Shown: positions 34,600-43,387, counted from the first letter of the stretch. The stretch is DNA of 64,000 nt from Clostridiales bacterium (GCA_004553575.1 SFLA01000002.1:1-64000), one strand, 5' to 3'. Translations and numbers: made by a program. The notes: generated by a model from the letters alone, not told the origin.

Positions 34600-34674
34600 T
34601 TTCAGGCGGATTTGAAAGGGCTTTTTAACAAATATCCGCAAAAACGCATACATTTACTTTGGGAGGGCGGCAAT

Positions 34675-36801
34675 ATGAACGGTAAATTTTCCGATTCCGC
34701 GCGGCGCGCGGTGTTTCGCGCAGTGGAGCGGGCGGGCGAGCTCGGACACATATATGTCGGCACCGAGCATATGTTGCTCGGCATCGTTTCCGATACCGAT
34801 TCACCGGCGGCAAAGCTGCTCCGAAAGAACAGACTTACCGACGAAAGGATTACCGACAGGCTTATAGGAATTGCCGGGGTCGGATGTCCCACATTTCTTA
34901 CAGCCGACGATATGACTCCGGCGCTTAAAAAGGTGCTTCTTTCAGCCGGGGCGGCCGCCAGGGAATCCGGCGACGGTACGGCGGATACCGTACACATACT
35001 TACCGCGCTGCTCTCCGAGGAGTGCGTAGGAAGAAGGCTTATCGAGGACGAGGGGCTTTCCCCGAAGGAGATGATGAAAATACTGGAAAGACAAATGTCA
35101 AGGGAAAACGGCAAAAGGGATGCGCGCCGCGCAACACCGACTCTGGACCGCAATTCGGTGTCGCTTACCGACCGTGCGGCGGCTGGCGAGATCGACCCGG
35201 TCGTCGGACGGGAAAAGGAGGAAGAACGGCTTATTCAGATATTGCTCCGCCGCCGCAAAAACAATCCGCTGCTGGTCGGCGAGGCGGGAGTCGGCAAAAC
35301 CGCGGTTGCCGAAGCGCTTGCTCTGCGCATAGCGGCGAAGCGGGTTCCGGACGCGCTTATCGGCAAGCGGCTGGTATCGCTGGATATGTCGGGTCTGGTT
35401 GCGGGGACAAAATACCGCGGCGAATTCGAGGAGAAGCTTCGCGCCATTGTCCGCGAGACTGCCGACGCCGGCGATGTGATACTGTTCATTGACGAGATAC
35501 ACACGCTCGTCGGCGCGGGCGCGGCGGAGGGCGCGGTGGACGCTTCGAACATCCTTAAGCCGCCTCTGGCGCGCGGGGAAATACAGCTTATCGGCGCGAC
35601 CACCCCGCGCGAGATGAAAAAGACCATAGAGCGCGACGCGGCGCTCGAACGGAGATTCCAGGTCATTAACGTGAACGAACCGAACCGCTCCGAATGCGAA
35701 AGGATACTGTTCGCGCTGCGCGGACGGTATGAAAAGCATCACGGCGTCCGAATAAGCGACGGCGCCGTCAGGGCTGCGGCGTATCTTTCCGACCGGTATA
35801 TATCAGGGCGCTGTCTGCCGGATAAGGCAATAGACCTTATCGACGAGGCGTCCGCCAAAAAACGGCTGAACGGCGGCGGGAGCGTGTCGGAGCGGGATAT
35901 TGCTCTGCTTACCGAGGAGCAGTCGGGTATACCGCTCGATTTTCTTACACGGAGCGACGGCGACCGGTTTGCGGAACTCGAAGCCCGTCTCCGAGCGCGC
36001 GTTATCGGTCAGGACGAGGCTGTATCGGCAGTCTGCGCGGCGGTAAGGCGGAGTGCGGTTACGCTCTGCCGCGGAAGCCGGCCGTACGGATCGTTCCTTT
36101 TTGTAGGACCGTCCGGAGTAGGCAAGACGGAGTGCGCCAAGGTGCTCGCCGAATCGCTTCTCGGCAGCGAAAAGGGATTTATCAGGCTGGATATGTCCGA
36201 ATATATGGAAAAGCATTCGGTTTCGCGGCTTATAGGCGCGCCGCCGGGATATGTCGGCTGCGGCGACGGAGGACTGCTCACCGAAGCCGTAAGGCGGAAC
36301 CCGTACTGCGTGGTGCTGGTCGATGAGATCGAAAAAGCGCACCCGGACGTGCTTAATCTTTTTCTTCAGATTCTGGACGACGGAAGGCTTACAGATTCCG
36401 ACGGGCTCGGTGTGTCGTTTGCGAATTCGCTTATAATCATGACCTCCAACGCCGGCGGAAAGGCGTGCGAGGCAGGCTTTTCCAGACACGAAAATACGAC
36501 ACCGACGGGCGTTCTGTCACCGGAGCTTACCGACCGTATCGACGAGATAATACGCTTCAGGAGTCTTTCGAGCGGAGTGCTTTCCGAAATAGGGAGAATG
36601 AATGCCGAGCGTATTCGTGCGGAGGCGCTGGTAAAGGGGATATCGCTGGATATCGGAGACGATTGCATTGCCGAAGCGGTGGAAAAGTGCGGCGGCAGCG
36701 CACGTACGCTTTGCCGGATAATCGCACGGGGGGCCGAGGATATGGCTTTTTCCTGCGCGTTCGGCGGTGGGAAAGCGCGTGAATATCAAAAAAGCACTTG
36801 A
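34675..36801 (+). CDS. ClpC-like Hsp100 ATPase lacking the middle domain
   Basis: 708 residues from ATG 34675 after GGGAGGG; the longer frame start is not used. Double Clp-N domain (about 1-145). First AAA+ module with Walker A GEAGVGKT (202-209) and Walker B ILFIDE (269-274). Second module with GPSGVGKT (478-485) and VLVDEIEKAHPD. Between residues 395 and 412, where ClpC carries a coiled M-domain of roughly 60 residues, there is only a short Gly-rich turn (KKRLNGGGSVSERD). ClpC needs that domain to bind MecA/McsB and to stay inactive without an adaptor, so this unfoldase must be controlled otherwise. CEAGFSRH near 610 may correspond to the ClpP-docking loop. Confidence 0.88.
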   Translation: MNGKFSDSARRAVFRAVERAGELGHIYVGTEHMLLGIVSDTDSPAAKLLRKNRLTDERITDRLIGIAGVGCPTFLTADDMTPALKKVLLSAGAAARESGDGTADTVHILTALLSEECVGRRLIEDEGLSPKEMMKILERQMSRENGKRDARRATPTLDRNSVSLTDRAAAGEIDPVVGREKEEERLIQILLRRRKNNPLLVGEAGVGKTAVAEALALRIAAKRVPDALIGKRLVSLDMSGLVAGTKYRGEFEEKLRAIVRETADAGDVILFIDEIHTLVGAGAAEGAVDASNILKPPLARGEIQLIGATTPREMKKTIERDAALERRFQVINVNEPNRSECERILFALRGRYEKHHGVRISDGAVRAAAYLSDRYISGRCLPDKAIDLIDEASAKKRLNGGGSVSERDIALLTEEQSGIPLDFLTRSDGDRFAELEARLRARVIGQDEAVSAVCAAVRRSAVTLCRGSRPYGSFLFVGPSGVGKTECAKVLAESLLGSEKGFIRLDMSEYMEKHSVSRLIGAPPGYVGCGDGGLLTEAVRRNPYCVVLVDEIEKAHPDVLNLFLQILDDGRLTDSDGLGVSFANSLIIMTSNAGGKACEAGFSRHENTTPTGVLSPELTDRIDEIIRFRSLSSGVLSEIGRMNAERIRAEALVKGISLDIGDDCIAEAVEKCGGSARTLCRIIARGAEDMAFSCAFGGGKAREYQKST

Positions 36802-36826
36802 CAAACGCGCATATACGGAATATAAT
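36798..36826 (+). promoter_or_regulatory. Perfect consensus promoter of the ylxM-ffh operon
   Basis: TTGACA (36798-36803), 17-base spacer, TATAAT (36821-36826). The -35 overlaps the clp stop codon. Confidence 0.92.
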
Positions 36827-36827
36827 T

Positions 36828-36880
36828 ACGCCTGTAAAGAAAATAACTTTACAGGCGTCCTTTATACAGGCGTATTTTTT
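36828..36880 (+). promoter_or_regulatory. Three-arm repeat between promoter and ylxM (operator or attenuator)
   Basis: ACGCCTGTAAAG (36828-36839) is perfectly complementary to CTTTACAGGCGT (36847-36858). A second copy of the right arm, TACAGGCGT (36865-36873), is followed by ATTTTTTT. The left arm can thus pair with either right arm, and pairing with the second would make a terminator-like structure. The left arm straddles the expected transcription start of the local promoter, so it could act as a DNA operator for that promoter or as an attenuator for readthrough from clp. Confidence 0.6.
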
Positions 36881-36905
36881 TGCGGACAAGGGGGCAGCAA
36901 ACGGA

Positions 36906-37217
36906 TTGGATGCAAGGGAGCGTATATCGCTTTTGCTCGACTGTTATTCCGGCGTCCTTTCCGGTAAGCAGCGCGATTCGCTCGAGCTGTATTATAACGA
37001 GGACCTTTCTCTTTCCGAGATAGCGGAGCAGACGGGAATAACCCGTCAGGCGGTGAGCGAGCTTATAAAGCACGGCACCGAGCGGCTGGAGGAGCTTGAG
37101 AATTTGCTGCACGTCTGCGAAAACGGGTTCAAAATGCGGTACGCCGCCGAGCAGATACTCGCGCGGAGCGACGACCCGGTGCTGGTATCCGCCGCACGGG
37201 AGCTGATAGGGGAATAA
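36906..37217 (+). CDS. ylxM: YlxM-like HTH protein, SRP-associated
   Basis: 103 residues from TTG 36906, with AAGGGGG (36888-36894) upstream; the longer open frame would start inside the promoter. A sigma-70 region-4-like helix-turn-helix (YYNEDLSLSEIAEQTGITRQAVSELIKHG, with the turn near residue 45) matches YlxM/p13. It lies directly ahead of ffh, four bases apart, as in many Firmicutes; YlxM is reported to modulate SRP GTPase activity. The start codon is inferred from family length (about 110) and the Shine-Dalgarno. Confidence 0.85.
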   Translation: MDARERISLLLDCYSGVLSGKQRDSLELYYNEDLSLSEIAEQTGITRQAVSELIKHGTERLEELENLLHVCENGFKMRYAAEQILARSDDPVLVSAARELIGE

Positions 37218-37220
37218 AAG

Positions 37221-38549
37221 ATGTTTCAGAGTCTTGCAGAGAAGATGACCGCCGCGCTGCAGAAGTTCCGCAGCAAGGGCCGTCTGACCGAATCCGACGT
37301 TAAGGCGGGCATGCGTGAGATAAAGCTCGCACTGCTCGAGGCGGACGTGAACTTTAAGGTCGTAAAGGAATTCGTCGCACGCGTGTCGGAGCGTGCCGTC
37401 GGCGCCGATGTAATGCAGAGCCTTATGCCGGCTCAGCAGATCGTAAAGATCGTAAACGAGGAGCTGGTCTCGCTTATGGGCGGCTCCAATTCCAAGCTCA
37501 GTATTTCGCCCAAGCCGCCCACGGTCGTGCTCATGTGCGGACTTCAGGGCAGCGGTAAGACAACTACCGCGGCGAAGCTTGCCCGGATGTACAAAAAGCA
37601 AGGCAAAAACCCGTTGCTTGTCGCCTGCGACATATACCGTCCCGCCGCAATACAGCAGCTTCAGGTGGTAGGCGGACAGGCTGGCGTTCAGGTCTTTGAG
37701 CGAGGAACGCAGGACCCTGTAAAAACCGTAAAAGAAGCGCTGTCGCATGCCCGTAAGTATGGTCACGACATGCTGTTTGTCGATACCGCGGGCAGACTTC
37801 ATATAGACGAAAAGCTTATGGCTGAGCTTAAGGCGGTCCGTGAAGCCTGCGACCCGACCGAGATACTTCTTGTCGTCGATGCGATGACCGGTCAGGACGC
37901 GGTCAATGTCGCCGAGAGCTTTAACGAAGCGCTTGACATAACCGGAGTAGTGCTTACCAAGCTGGACGGCGATACCCGCGGCGGTGCGGCGCTTTCGGTA
38001 AGGTTTGTCACCGGCAAACCGATAAAATTCATCGGCGTCGGCGAGAAGCTCGACGGAATCGAGCCGTTCCACCCCGACCGTATGGCTTCCCGGATACTCG
38101 GTATGGGCGACGTGCTTTCGCTTATCGAAAAGGCGGAGCAGCAGATAGACGAGAACAAGGCGAGGGAGCTCGAGCGCAAGCTGCGCGAGCAGTCGTTCAC
38201 GCTCGACGATTATCTCGACCAGTTCCGGCAGCTTCGGAATATGGGCGGAATAGATCAGCTGCTCGGTATGATGCCGGGAGTAAAACCCTCACAGCTTAAG
38301 GATGCGAAGATAGACGAAAAGCAGATCTCCCACATGGAGGCGATCATACTCTCGATGACCAAAAGGGAGCGCGCCCGTCCGGAGATACTCAATTCGTCGC
38401 GCAAGAAGCGTATTGCCGCCGGAAGTGGAAGATCCGTCGAGGAGATAAACCGCTTGCTCCGTCAGTACGAGCAGATAGGCAAAATGATGAAGCAGATGAC
38501 CTCGGGGCGTAAAGGCAAAAGGCGCTTCGGAGCCGGATTCGGCTTCTGA
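37221..38549 (+). CDS. ffh: Signal recognition particle protein Ffh
   Basis: 442 residues: N-domain helices (1-85), GTPase G-domain with GLQGSGKTTT (about 106-115), DTAGRLH, TKLDGDTRGG and the insertion box, then the methionine-rich M-domain (about 300-430; LGMMPGVK, IILSMTKRER) that binds SRP RNA and signal peptides. It delivers nascent membrane proteins to FtsY and the translocon. The SRP RNA gene itself was not seen in the window. Confidence 0.97.
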   Translation: MFQSLAEKMTAALQKFRSKGRLTESDVKAGMREIKLALLEADVNFKVVKEFVARVSERAVGADVMQSLMPAQQIVKIVNEELVSLMGGSNSKLSISPKPPTVVLMCGLQGSGKTTTAAKLARMYKKQGKNPLLVACDIYRPAAIQQLQVVGGQAGVQVFERGTQDPVKTVKEALSHARKYGHDMLFVDTAGRLHIDEKLMAELKAVREACDPTEILLVVDAMTGQDAVNVAESFNEALDITGVVLTKLDGDTRGGAALSVRFVTGKPIKFIGVGEKLDGIEPFHPDRMASRILGMGDVLSLIEKAEQQIDENKARELERKLREQSFTLDDYLDQFRQLRNMGGIDQLLGMMPGVKPSQLKDAKIDEKQISHMEAIILSMTKRERARPEILNSSRKKRIAAGSGRSVEEINRLLRQYEQIGKMMKQMTSGRKGKRRFGAGFGF

Positions 38550-38598
38550 TAATCAGTCGGCAAAAAAATTAACATAAAATTTTCGGAGGAACACTATC

Positions 38599-38841
38599 AT
38601 GGCAGTTAAGATCAGACTCAGAAGAATGGGCGCAAAGAAGGCTCCTTTTTACAGGATCGTCGTCGCCGATTCCCGCTATCCCAGAAACGGCAGATTCATC
38701 GAGGAGCTCGGCTATTACGATCCTATGAAGGAGCCTGCCGAGATTAAGCTCGATGTCGAAAAGGCAAAAGACTGGATCTCCAAGGGAGCACAGCCCACCG
38801 AGACTGTAAGATCGCTTCTCAAAAAGAACGGAGTACAGTAA
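38599..38841 (+). CDS. rpsP: 30S ribosomal protein S16
   Basis: 80 residues. [26 protein letters not shown] is the conserved opening and GYYDPM follows. GGAGGA precedes ATG 38599. It is part of the ffh-rpsP-khpA-rimM-trmD order. Confidence 0.98.
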   Translation: MAVKIRLRRMGAKKAPFYRIVVADSRYPRNGRFIEELGYYDPMKEPAEIKLDVEKAKDWISKGAQPTETVRSLLKKNGVQ

Positions 38842-38906
38842 GCAGCTTGTGCGGAGCGCGATTCTGATCCGCTCCCTTACGCCGTTTTGTTTGAAAGGAA
38901 GAAATA

Positions 38907-39137
38907 ATGAAGCAGACACTTATTGATATCGCTTCGTCCATAGTCGAAAAGCCGGAAGAAGTATCGGTGACCGAGAAGGTCAGCGGCGATACCGTAATTC
39001 TGGAGCTTTCGGTCGCCAAGTCGGATATGGGCAAGGTTATCGGGCGCGGCGGTAAAATCGCCAAGTGCATCCGTGTGGTCATGCGCGCGGCTGCGGCGAA
39101 GGAAAACAAGCGCGTCATAGTCGATATTGTCGACTGA
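38907..39137 (+). CDS. khpA: KH-domain RNA-binding protein KhpA
   Basis: 76 residues. A single KH domain with the GRGGKIAKCIR form of the GxxG loop (about residues 47-57). KhpA works with KhpB/Jag as an RNA chaperone affecting cell-wall growth and division in Firmicutes. AAAGGAAG precedes ATG 38907. Its TGA overlaps the rimM ATG (TGATG). Confidence 0.95.
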   Translation: MKQTLIDIASSIVEKPEEVSVTEKVSGDTVILELSVAKSDMGKVIGRGGKIAKCIRVVMRAAAAKENKRVIVDIVD

Positions 39138-39637
39138 TGAAAAAAAGATTTCTTGAGGCGGGGCGGTTGAATTCCCCGCGCGGGATAAAGGGCGAGCTCC
39201 GGTTTTCCTGCTGGTGCGACAGCCCGTATTATATCGAGGGAGTCGAAGCCCTTTATCTTGACGATAAGGGAGAGAAAAAGCTGGAAATAGCTTTGTTCCG
39301 CCCTCAGATACCGTCGATCGTATTCAAGGGCTACGAGGACAGGAATTCCTGCGCGGTGCTGTCGGGAAGAACCGTCTGGTTCGACCGGACCGACCCTTCG
39401 CTTCCGCAGGACGCCGTATACAATGACGACCTTGTCGGTCTTCCGGTGTTCGATTACGATACCGGCGCTCCCGTCGGCACGCTCGTGCAGATAGACGAGA
39501 GCATTAGCGGTTTTTTCTACCGCATAAAGGGCGAATCCGATTATACCGTTCCCGCGGTGGACAGATATATCCTCCGTGCGGACCCGGATACCGGGATATT
39601 CGTAAGACTTGACGAGGGACTGAAAACAGAAAGCTGA
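39137..39637 (+). CDS. rimM: Ribosome maturation factor RimM
   Basis: 166 residues from ATG 39137. An N-terminal beta-barrel (AGRLNSPRGIKGELRF, residues 8-23) and a C-terminal PRC-barrel (DDLVGLPVFDYDTGAPVGTL, about 95-114) are both present. RimM binds S19 and assists 30S head maturation. It overlaps khpA by one base and lies eight bases ahead of trmD. Confidence 0.95.
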   Translation: MKKRFLEAGRLNSPRGIKGELRFSCWCDSPYYIEGVEALYLDDKGEKKLEIALFRPQIPSIVFKGYEDRNSCAVLSGRTVWFDRTDPSLPQDAVYNDDLVGLPVFDYDTGAPVGTLVQIDESISGFFYRIKGESDYTVPAVDRYILRADPDTGIFVRLDEGLKTES

Positions 39638-39645
39638 ATTACGCC

Positions 39646-40335
39646 GTGCGATACGAGATACTCACACTTTTCCCCGATATGCTGGAATCCTATTTCGGAA
39701 CCAGCATTATCGGGCGCGCCCGCAGAAAGGGGCTGTTCACGCTGAATGTCACCGATATCCGCGCATACACCCTGGACAGGCAGGGAAGGGTGGACGATGC
39801 GCCGTACGGCGGCGGATTCGGGCTGGTTATGACCTGTCAGCCGGTGGTGGACTGCATACGTGCGGTGAAGGCGGGGCTTACCGGAACGGTGAGAACGGTG
39901 TACCTTTCCCCTCAGGGTGCGCTGTATGACCAGAGCAAAGCGCGCGAGCTGCTCGGATACGATAATCTGATATTGCTCTGCGGCCATTACGAGGGAATAG
40001 ATGAGCGGATAATAGAGCTCGAGATCGACGAAGAGATATCGGTGGGCAATTACGTTCTCACCGGGGGCGAGATCGGAGCCGAGATAATAGTCGATTCCAC
40101 CGCGAGGATGATCGACGGAGTGCTTTCCGACCCTGAATGCTATCTGGGCGAGAGCCTTTCCGACGGCTTGCTTGAGTATCCGCAGTATACGCGTCCGCGT
40201 GTGTTCGAGGGGAAGGAAGTCCCCGAGGTACTGCTTAGCGGCAATCACGCTGCCATAAAGCAGTGGCAGTATGAGCAGTCCGTTGAGCGTACGCGGCGCA
40301 AGCGGCCCGATCTGATCGGAGATGAGAACAAATGA
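39646..40335 (+). CDS. trmD: tRNA (guanine-37-N1)-methyltransferase TrmD
   Basis: 229 residues from GTG 39646. The SPOUT knot is clear: LTLFPDMLESYFGTSIIGRA, YGGGFGLVM and the SAM-binding trefoil LCGHYEGIDER then GNYVLTGGE. It methylates G37 of tRNAs and prevents +1 frameshifts. The stop overlaps the next ATG (ATGA), joining a membrane-protein gene into the operon. Confidence 0.97.
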   Translation: MRYEILTLFPDMLESYFGTSIIGRARRKGLFTLNVTDIRAYTLDRQGRVDDAPYGGGFGLVMTCQPVVDCIRAVKAGLTGTVRTVYLSPQGALYDQSKARELLGYDNLILLCGHYEGIDERIIELEIDEEISVGNYVLTGGEIGAEIIVDSTARMIDGVLSDPECYLGESLSDGLLEYPQYTRPRVFEGKEVPEVLLSGNHAAIKQWQYEQSVERTRRKRPDLIGDENK

Positions 40336-42080
40336 AGGGCGAGAGAGGAAACGGCGCGTTTCTCGCGCGGCTTGCCGCGGAGAGCCGTATCTTGTCGCGC
40401 CTTTCGTCTGATAACAGGGGCAAGCCCGGAGCGTCGGGGTTTACCCTGCGCGAGGACGGTTTGCTCGGCAAGGGGCTTTTGGGTACAGCCGGCGCAAAAG
40501 CGGACAGGGCATTTTCGGCGGTTAAGCGCGCCTGCGCTTCAGCAACCGAAAGCAGCAGGATAATTTCGGCTTTCCGCCGGGCTGCAGTCGGGCTGCTCGA
40601 TACGAGCGTCGGCAGCATCGGCGTGTTTTTGTTGTTTTTCGGATTGTATTCAGCCGCCGTATATCTTATAAGGCAGTACGCCGGCGAACATCCGGATATA
40701 TTCGATCCGGTGTTTTCCGCGGTTGTTGCTCTTGCGGGGCTTTTGCTTACGCCGGTAAAAAAGAGTTTGCTCGGCTGTATCAAAGGCAGCCTGCTTCCGT
40801 CGTATATGACGGGAGAGATCTTCTCGGTAAGCGATTTCGCCCTTGAGCGCGAGCATTCGCCGGTACGCCGCACCATGTCTGCGGTGTTGCTGGGGTCGGT
40901 CACGGGTGCGCTGTGTTTTCTGGTATCGCCCGCGGATATTCTGTTGTTTATTATTTTTACGGCGACGGTATCCGTGGTGTTATATTCGCCGGAGGGCGGA
41001 CTGGTATTCGCCGCATTTCTGCTGCCGTTTGCGGGAGATGCCGCAGCAGCCGTGCTTGCCGTTTCAGCGGCGGGATATCTGTTCAAGCTGTTACGCGGCA
41101 AGCGGAACCTTTATATCGGCACCGCCGATCTGTTCGTGATACTCTGTGCGGGATTCGTTATCGTTTCAGGATTATGCTCGCCGTTTCCGGACGTATCGCT
41201 TGCGGGGCACTGCTTATGCGCCGCGGCGGGATATTTTCTTGCCTCCAACCTTATACGGACCTCCGCACAGCTTAAGCGGCTGTATGGCGCGCTGTGCAGC
41301 GGAGGATTGATTGCGGCGCTCGATTTTATTATCGGAAGATGCTTCCCAGACGGTCTCGCTTTTACAGGGATATCTGCCGGGGCGCTTTCCGGCTTCGCTC
41401 CGTTTCTGCCGCTGCTGCTTCCGGCAGCTGCCTGTCTTGCCTCGCGTGAAGAAAGCGGCGCGTCCCACACTCTCACGTTTGCACTTATACTCGCGGGGAC
41501 AGTCGCTTCGGTATCGGAGGGGCAGTACCTCGCGGCAATATGCTGTCTGGCGGTATACGGACTTATCGCCATGCGGCGTCCGATGCTCGCCATGCTTACC
41601 GCAAGCTTTTCCGCGGTTTCGGTGGTGTTTCTGTTTGCCTTCGGGATAATTCCGGGGAGCATGTTTACTCTGCCGGTGTACGGGGAATCGCTTACGGCGC
41701 TTATTTCCGGGTATTTCTATACCGGAATCGGTATCGGCGGGCTCTCGGCACGTCTTGCTCCGGCAGCCGGAATTGTTACCGATACTTATACCGGTATTCT
41801 GCTGACCGGCGGAATACTTACCGCCGTCACCTTTGCGGCGGCAGAAATGTTTCTGCTCCGGCGTGCGCTCGTTGCCGCGCTTAACTGCGGCAGCGATCTT
41901 AAAAAGCCTGTCGGAGCGGCCGCGTCAATGCTTATACTGTTCGCCGCAGGAGGCGTGTTTGTGAATTTCTTCAGTAATCCCGTGATTGCCGCGGTATTCG
42001 CCGTTATATGCGGATGTGCGTCGGCTCTGCCCCGTATCTGCGACAGAGAGACCGGAGGTTTTGTTTATGAAGATCAATAA
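40332..42080 (+). CDS. Polytopic membrane protein, O-antigen-ligase-like
   Basis: 582 residues. About 95 polar N-terminal residues precede roughly 12-13 hydrophobic helices. In the central part the pattern (SGLCSPFPDVSLAGHCLCAAAG, then GISAGALSGFAPFLPLLLPA, and a final GIGIGGLSARLAP loop) is like Wzy/WaaL O-antigen polymerases and ligases, which act on lipid-linked glycans at the outer face of the membrane; the Arg/His-rich loop motifs of that family are weak. It is coupled to trmD by ATGA and to the DUF4330-like gene by a 14-base overlap, so its expression is tied to ribosome biogenesis. Function inferred with low certainty. Confidence 0.65.
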   Translation: MKGERGNGAFLARLAAESRILSRLSSDNRGKPGASGFTLREDGLLGKGLLGTAGAKADRAFSAVKRACASATESSRIISAFRRAAVGLLDTSVGSIGVFLLFFGLYSAAVYLIRQYAGEHPDIFDPVFSAVVALAGLLLTPVKKSLLGCIKGSLLPSYMTGEIFSVSDFALEREHSPVRRTMSAVLLGSVTGALCFLVSPADILLFIIFTATVSVVLYSPEGGLVFAAFLLPFAGDAAAAVLAVSAAGYLFKLLRGKRNLYIGTADLFVILCAGFVIVSGLCSPFPDVSLAGHCLCAAAGYFLASNLIRTSAQLKRLYGALCSGGLIAALDFIIGRCFPDGLAFTGISAGALSGFAPFLPLLLPAAACLASREESGASHTLTFALILAGTVASVSEGQYLAAICCLAVYGLIAMRRPMLAMLTASFSAVSVVFLFAFGIIPGSMFTLPVYGESLTALISGYFYTGIGIGGLSARLAPAAGIVTDTYTGILLTGGILTAVTFAAAEMFLLRRALVAALNCGSDLKKPVGAAASMLILFAAGGVFVNFFSNPVIAAVFAVICGCASALPRICDRETGGFVYEDQ

Positions 42081-42540
42081 TAAATTCAATGCCCTCGACG
42101 CCGTAATAATAGCAGTATTTCTTTCTCTTGCGGCAGTGCTTGCCGTTCGCAGCTTTTCGTCCGCTCCCGGAAGAACAGCCGAATTCGGCTATTCCGTGAC
42201 GGTTGCCGAGCTTGACAGCGGAGCGATACCGGAGCTTAAATCGGGCGATACCGTGTATTCTCCGGACGGAACCGTTCTCGGAACGGTTTCACGCACGGTC
42301 GTAACAGATGCCGTGCAGACCTTTACCGATACCCGCGTCGTTGCGGGGGCAGATCCGCTGCGTACGGTGACCGCATACGGGAAAAGTCGTCTAATAATTT
42401 ATATCACCGCTTCCGGCACCGAAAAGAATACCGGATATTCGGTCGGAGATATTCCGGTTAAGGTCGGGACGGAAATGACCGTCTGCGTCGGGGGCTTTAC
42501 GTCCGCCGGCACCGTTACGTCCGTAAACGGGGGTGAATGA
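42067..42540 (+). CDS. DUF4330-like membrane-anchored protein (first of two)
   Basis: 157 residues from ATG 42067 after GGAGG. A single N-terminal transmembrane helix (FNALDAVIIAVFLSLAAVLAV, with the conserved Asp) carries an outer beta-rich domain in which a strand-turn unit is repeated (LKSGDTVYSPDGTVLGTV near 58-75, VKVGTEMTV near 131-139). It resembles DUF4330 proteins. It stands immediately before a second gene of the same build; the two probably work with the upstream polytopic protein. Function unknown. Confidence 0.7.
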   Translation: MKINNKFNALDAVIIAVFLSLAAVLAVRSFSSAPGRTAEFGYSVTVAELDSGAIPELKSGDTVYSPDGTVLGTVSRTVVTDAVQTFTDTRVVAGADPLRTVTAYGKSRLIIYITASGTEKNTGYSVGDIPVKVGTEMTVCVGGFTSAGTVTSVNGGE

Positions 42541-42543
42541 CAT

Positions 42544-43053
42544 ATGCGCAAAAAGATAAGCGTTCTGGATGTGGTAATAATACTTCTTCTTGTCGCCCTG
42601 ATTGCGGGTATGTTCTTCAGATCTGCTATAGTATCCCTTGTATCCGGTATTCAGAGAGTGAGTATTACCATAACCTTTACCGCAGATCCGATGCAAAGCT
42701 CTTTCACTCAGTATTTCGAGGCGGGAACCGAGGTATTTGACGCCGATACCGGCGTTTCACTGGGAATTCTGTCCGATATCCGGCGTTCGCTCACCGAGGT
42801 AACGGTTCAGCTCGATGACGGCACCTATGTAGAGGATACGGACCCTCTTTCCAGCACTGTCGTCGGAACGCTCACCGCGGAGGGTTATATAAAAGACGGA
42901 TGCTTTTATCTGACTAACGGAACCCCGGTGGCGGCGGGCAGCGTTTTTTCTGCCGAGGGAAGGCTGATAGTCTTTACCATGACCGTAAACTCGGTAGAGA
43001 AAACGTCGTACGAGCAGCCGGGACAGCTCCCGGAGCCCGAAATATCAAAATAA
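42544..43053 (+). CDS. DUF4330-like membrane-anchored protein (second of two)
   Basis: 169 residues. Same layout as the gene before it: cytoplasmic RKK, a membrane helix beginning LDVVIILLLVALIAG, then a beta-rich domain with FEAGTEVFDADTGVSLGIL and VAAGSVFSAEGR units and a Pro/Glu tail. ATG 42544 lies three bases after the previous stop. It is the last gene of the operon that starts at ylxM; the HPr gene has its own promoter directly downstream. Confidence 0.7.
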   Translation: MRKKISVLDVVIILLLVALIAGMFFRSAIVSLVSGIQRVSITITFTADPMQSSFTQYFEAGTEVFDADTGVSLGILSDIRRSLTEVTVQLDDGTYVEDTDPLSSTVVGTLTAEGYIKDGCFYLTNGTPVAAGSVFSAEGRLIVFTMTVNSVEKTSYEQPGQLPEPEISK

Positions 43054-43056
43054 TAC

Positions 43057-43085
43057 TTGACATTTGTATGCGCCGACAGTATAAT
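43057..43085 (+). promoter_or_regulatory. Perfect consensus promoter of the HPr gene
   Basis: TTGACA (43057-43062), 17-base spacer, TATAAT (43080-43085). Confidence 0.92.
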
Positions 43086-43123
43086 GAGCTTGATTAATAT
43101 ATCGTAGCCATCGGAGGAATATA

Positions 43124-43387
43124 ATGCTTTCAAGAGATATAACACTGGTGAACAGTGTGGGACTGCATGCCCGTCCCGCAACTTTTTTCATTCAGAAGGC
43201 GAATTCGTACAGGTGCTCCATCTGGATCGAGAGCAACGGCCGCAGAGCCAACGCCAAGAGCCTTCTCGGCGTGCTTTCGCTCGGAATACGCAAGGGCGAT
43301 TCGGTCACTCTTATTGCCGATGGCACAGACGAGTCCGAGGCTATCGAGGGTCTCTGCGATCTCATACTCAGCGGCTTCGCCGATTGA
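43124..43387 (+). CDS. HPr family phosphocarrier protein
   Basis: 87 residues. The active-site His is present in VGLHARPAT (His15 of the family), and the regulatory Ser in NAKSLLGVLSLG (Ser46 position), so both EI-dependent and HPr-kinase phosphorylation are possible. It could be PTS HPr or a catabolite-control HPr. No enzyme I or PTS permease gene is nearby. GGAGGA precedes ATG 43124; a terminator follows. Confidence 0.93.
   Translation: MLSRDITLVNSVGLHARPATFFIQKANSYRCSIWIESNGRRANAKSLLGVLSLGIRKGDSVTLIADGTDESEAIEGLCDLILSGFAD

Noticed and set aside
36849..38072. 407-codon minus-strand frame across ffh
   Set aside because: Shadow of the SRP protein gene, no coherent domain.
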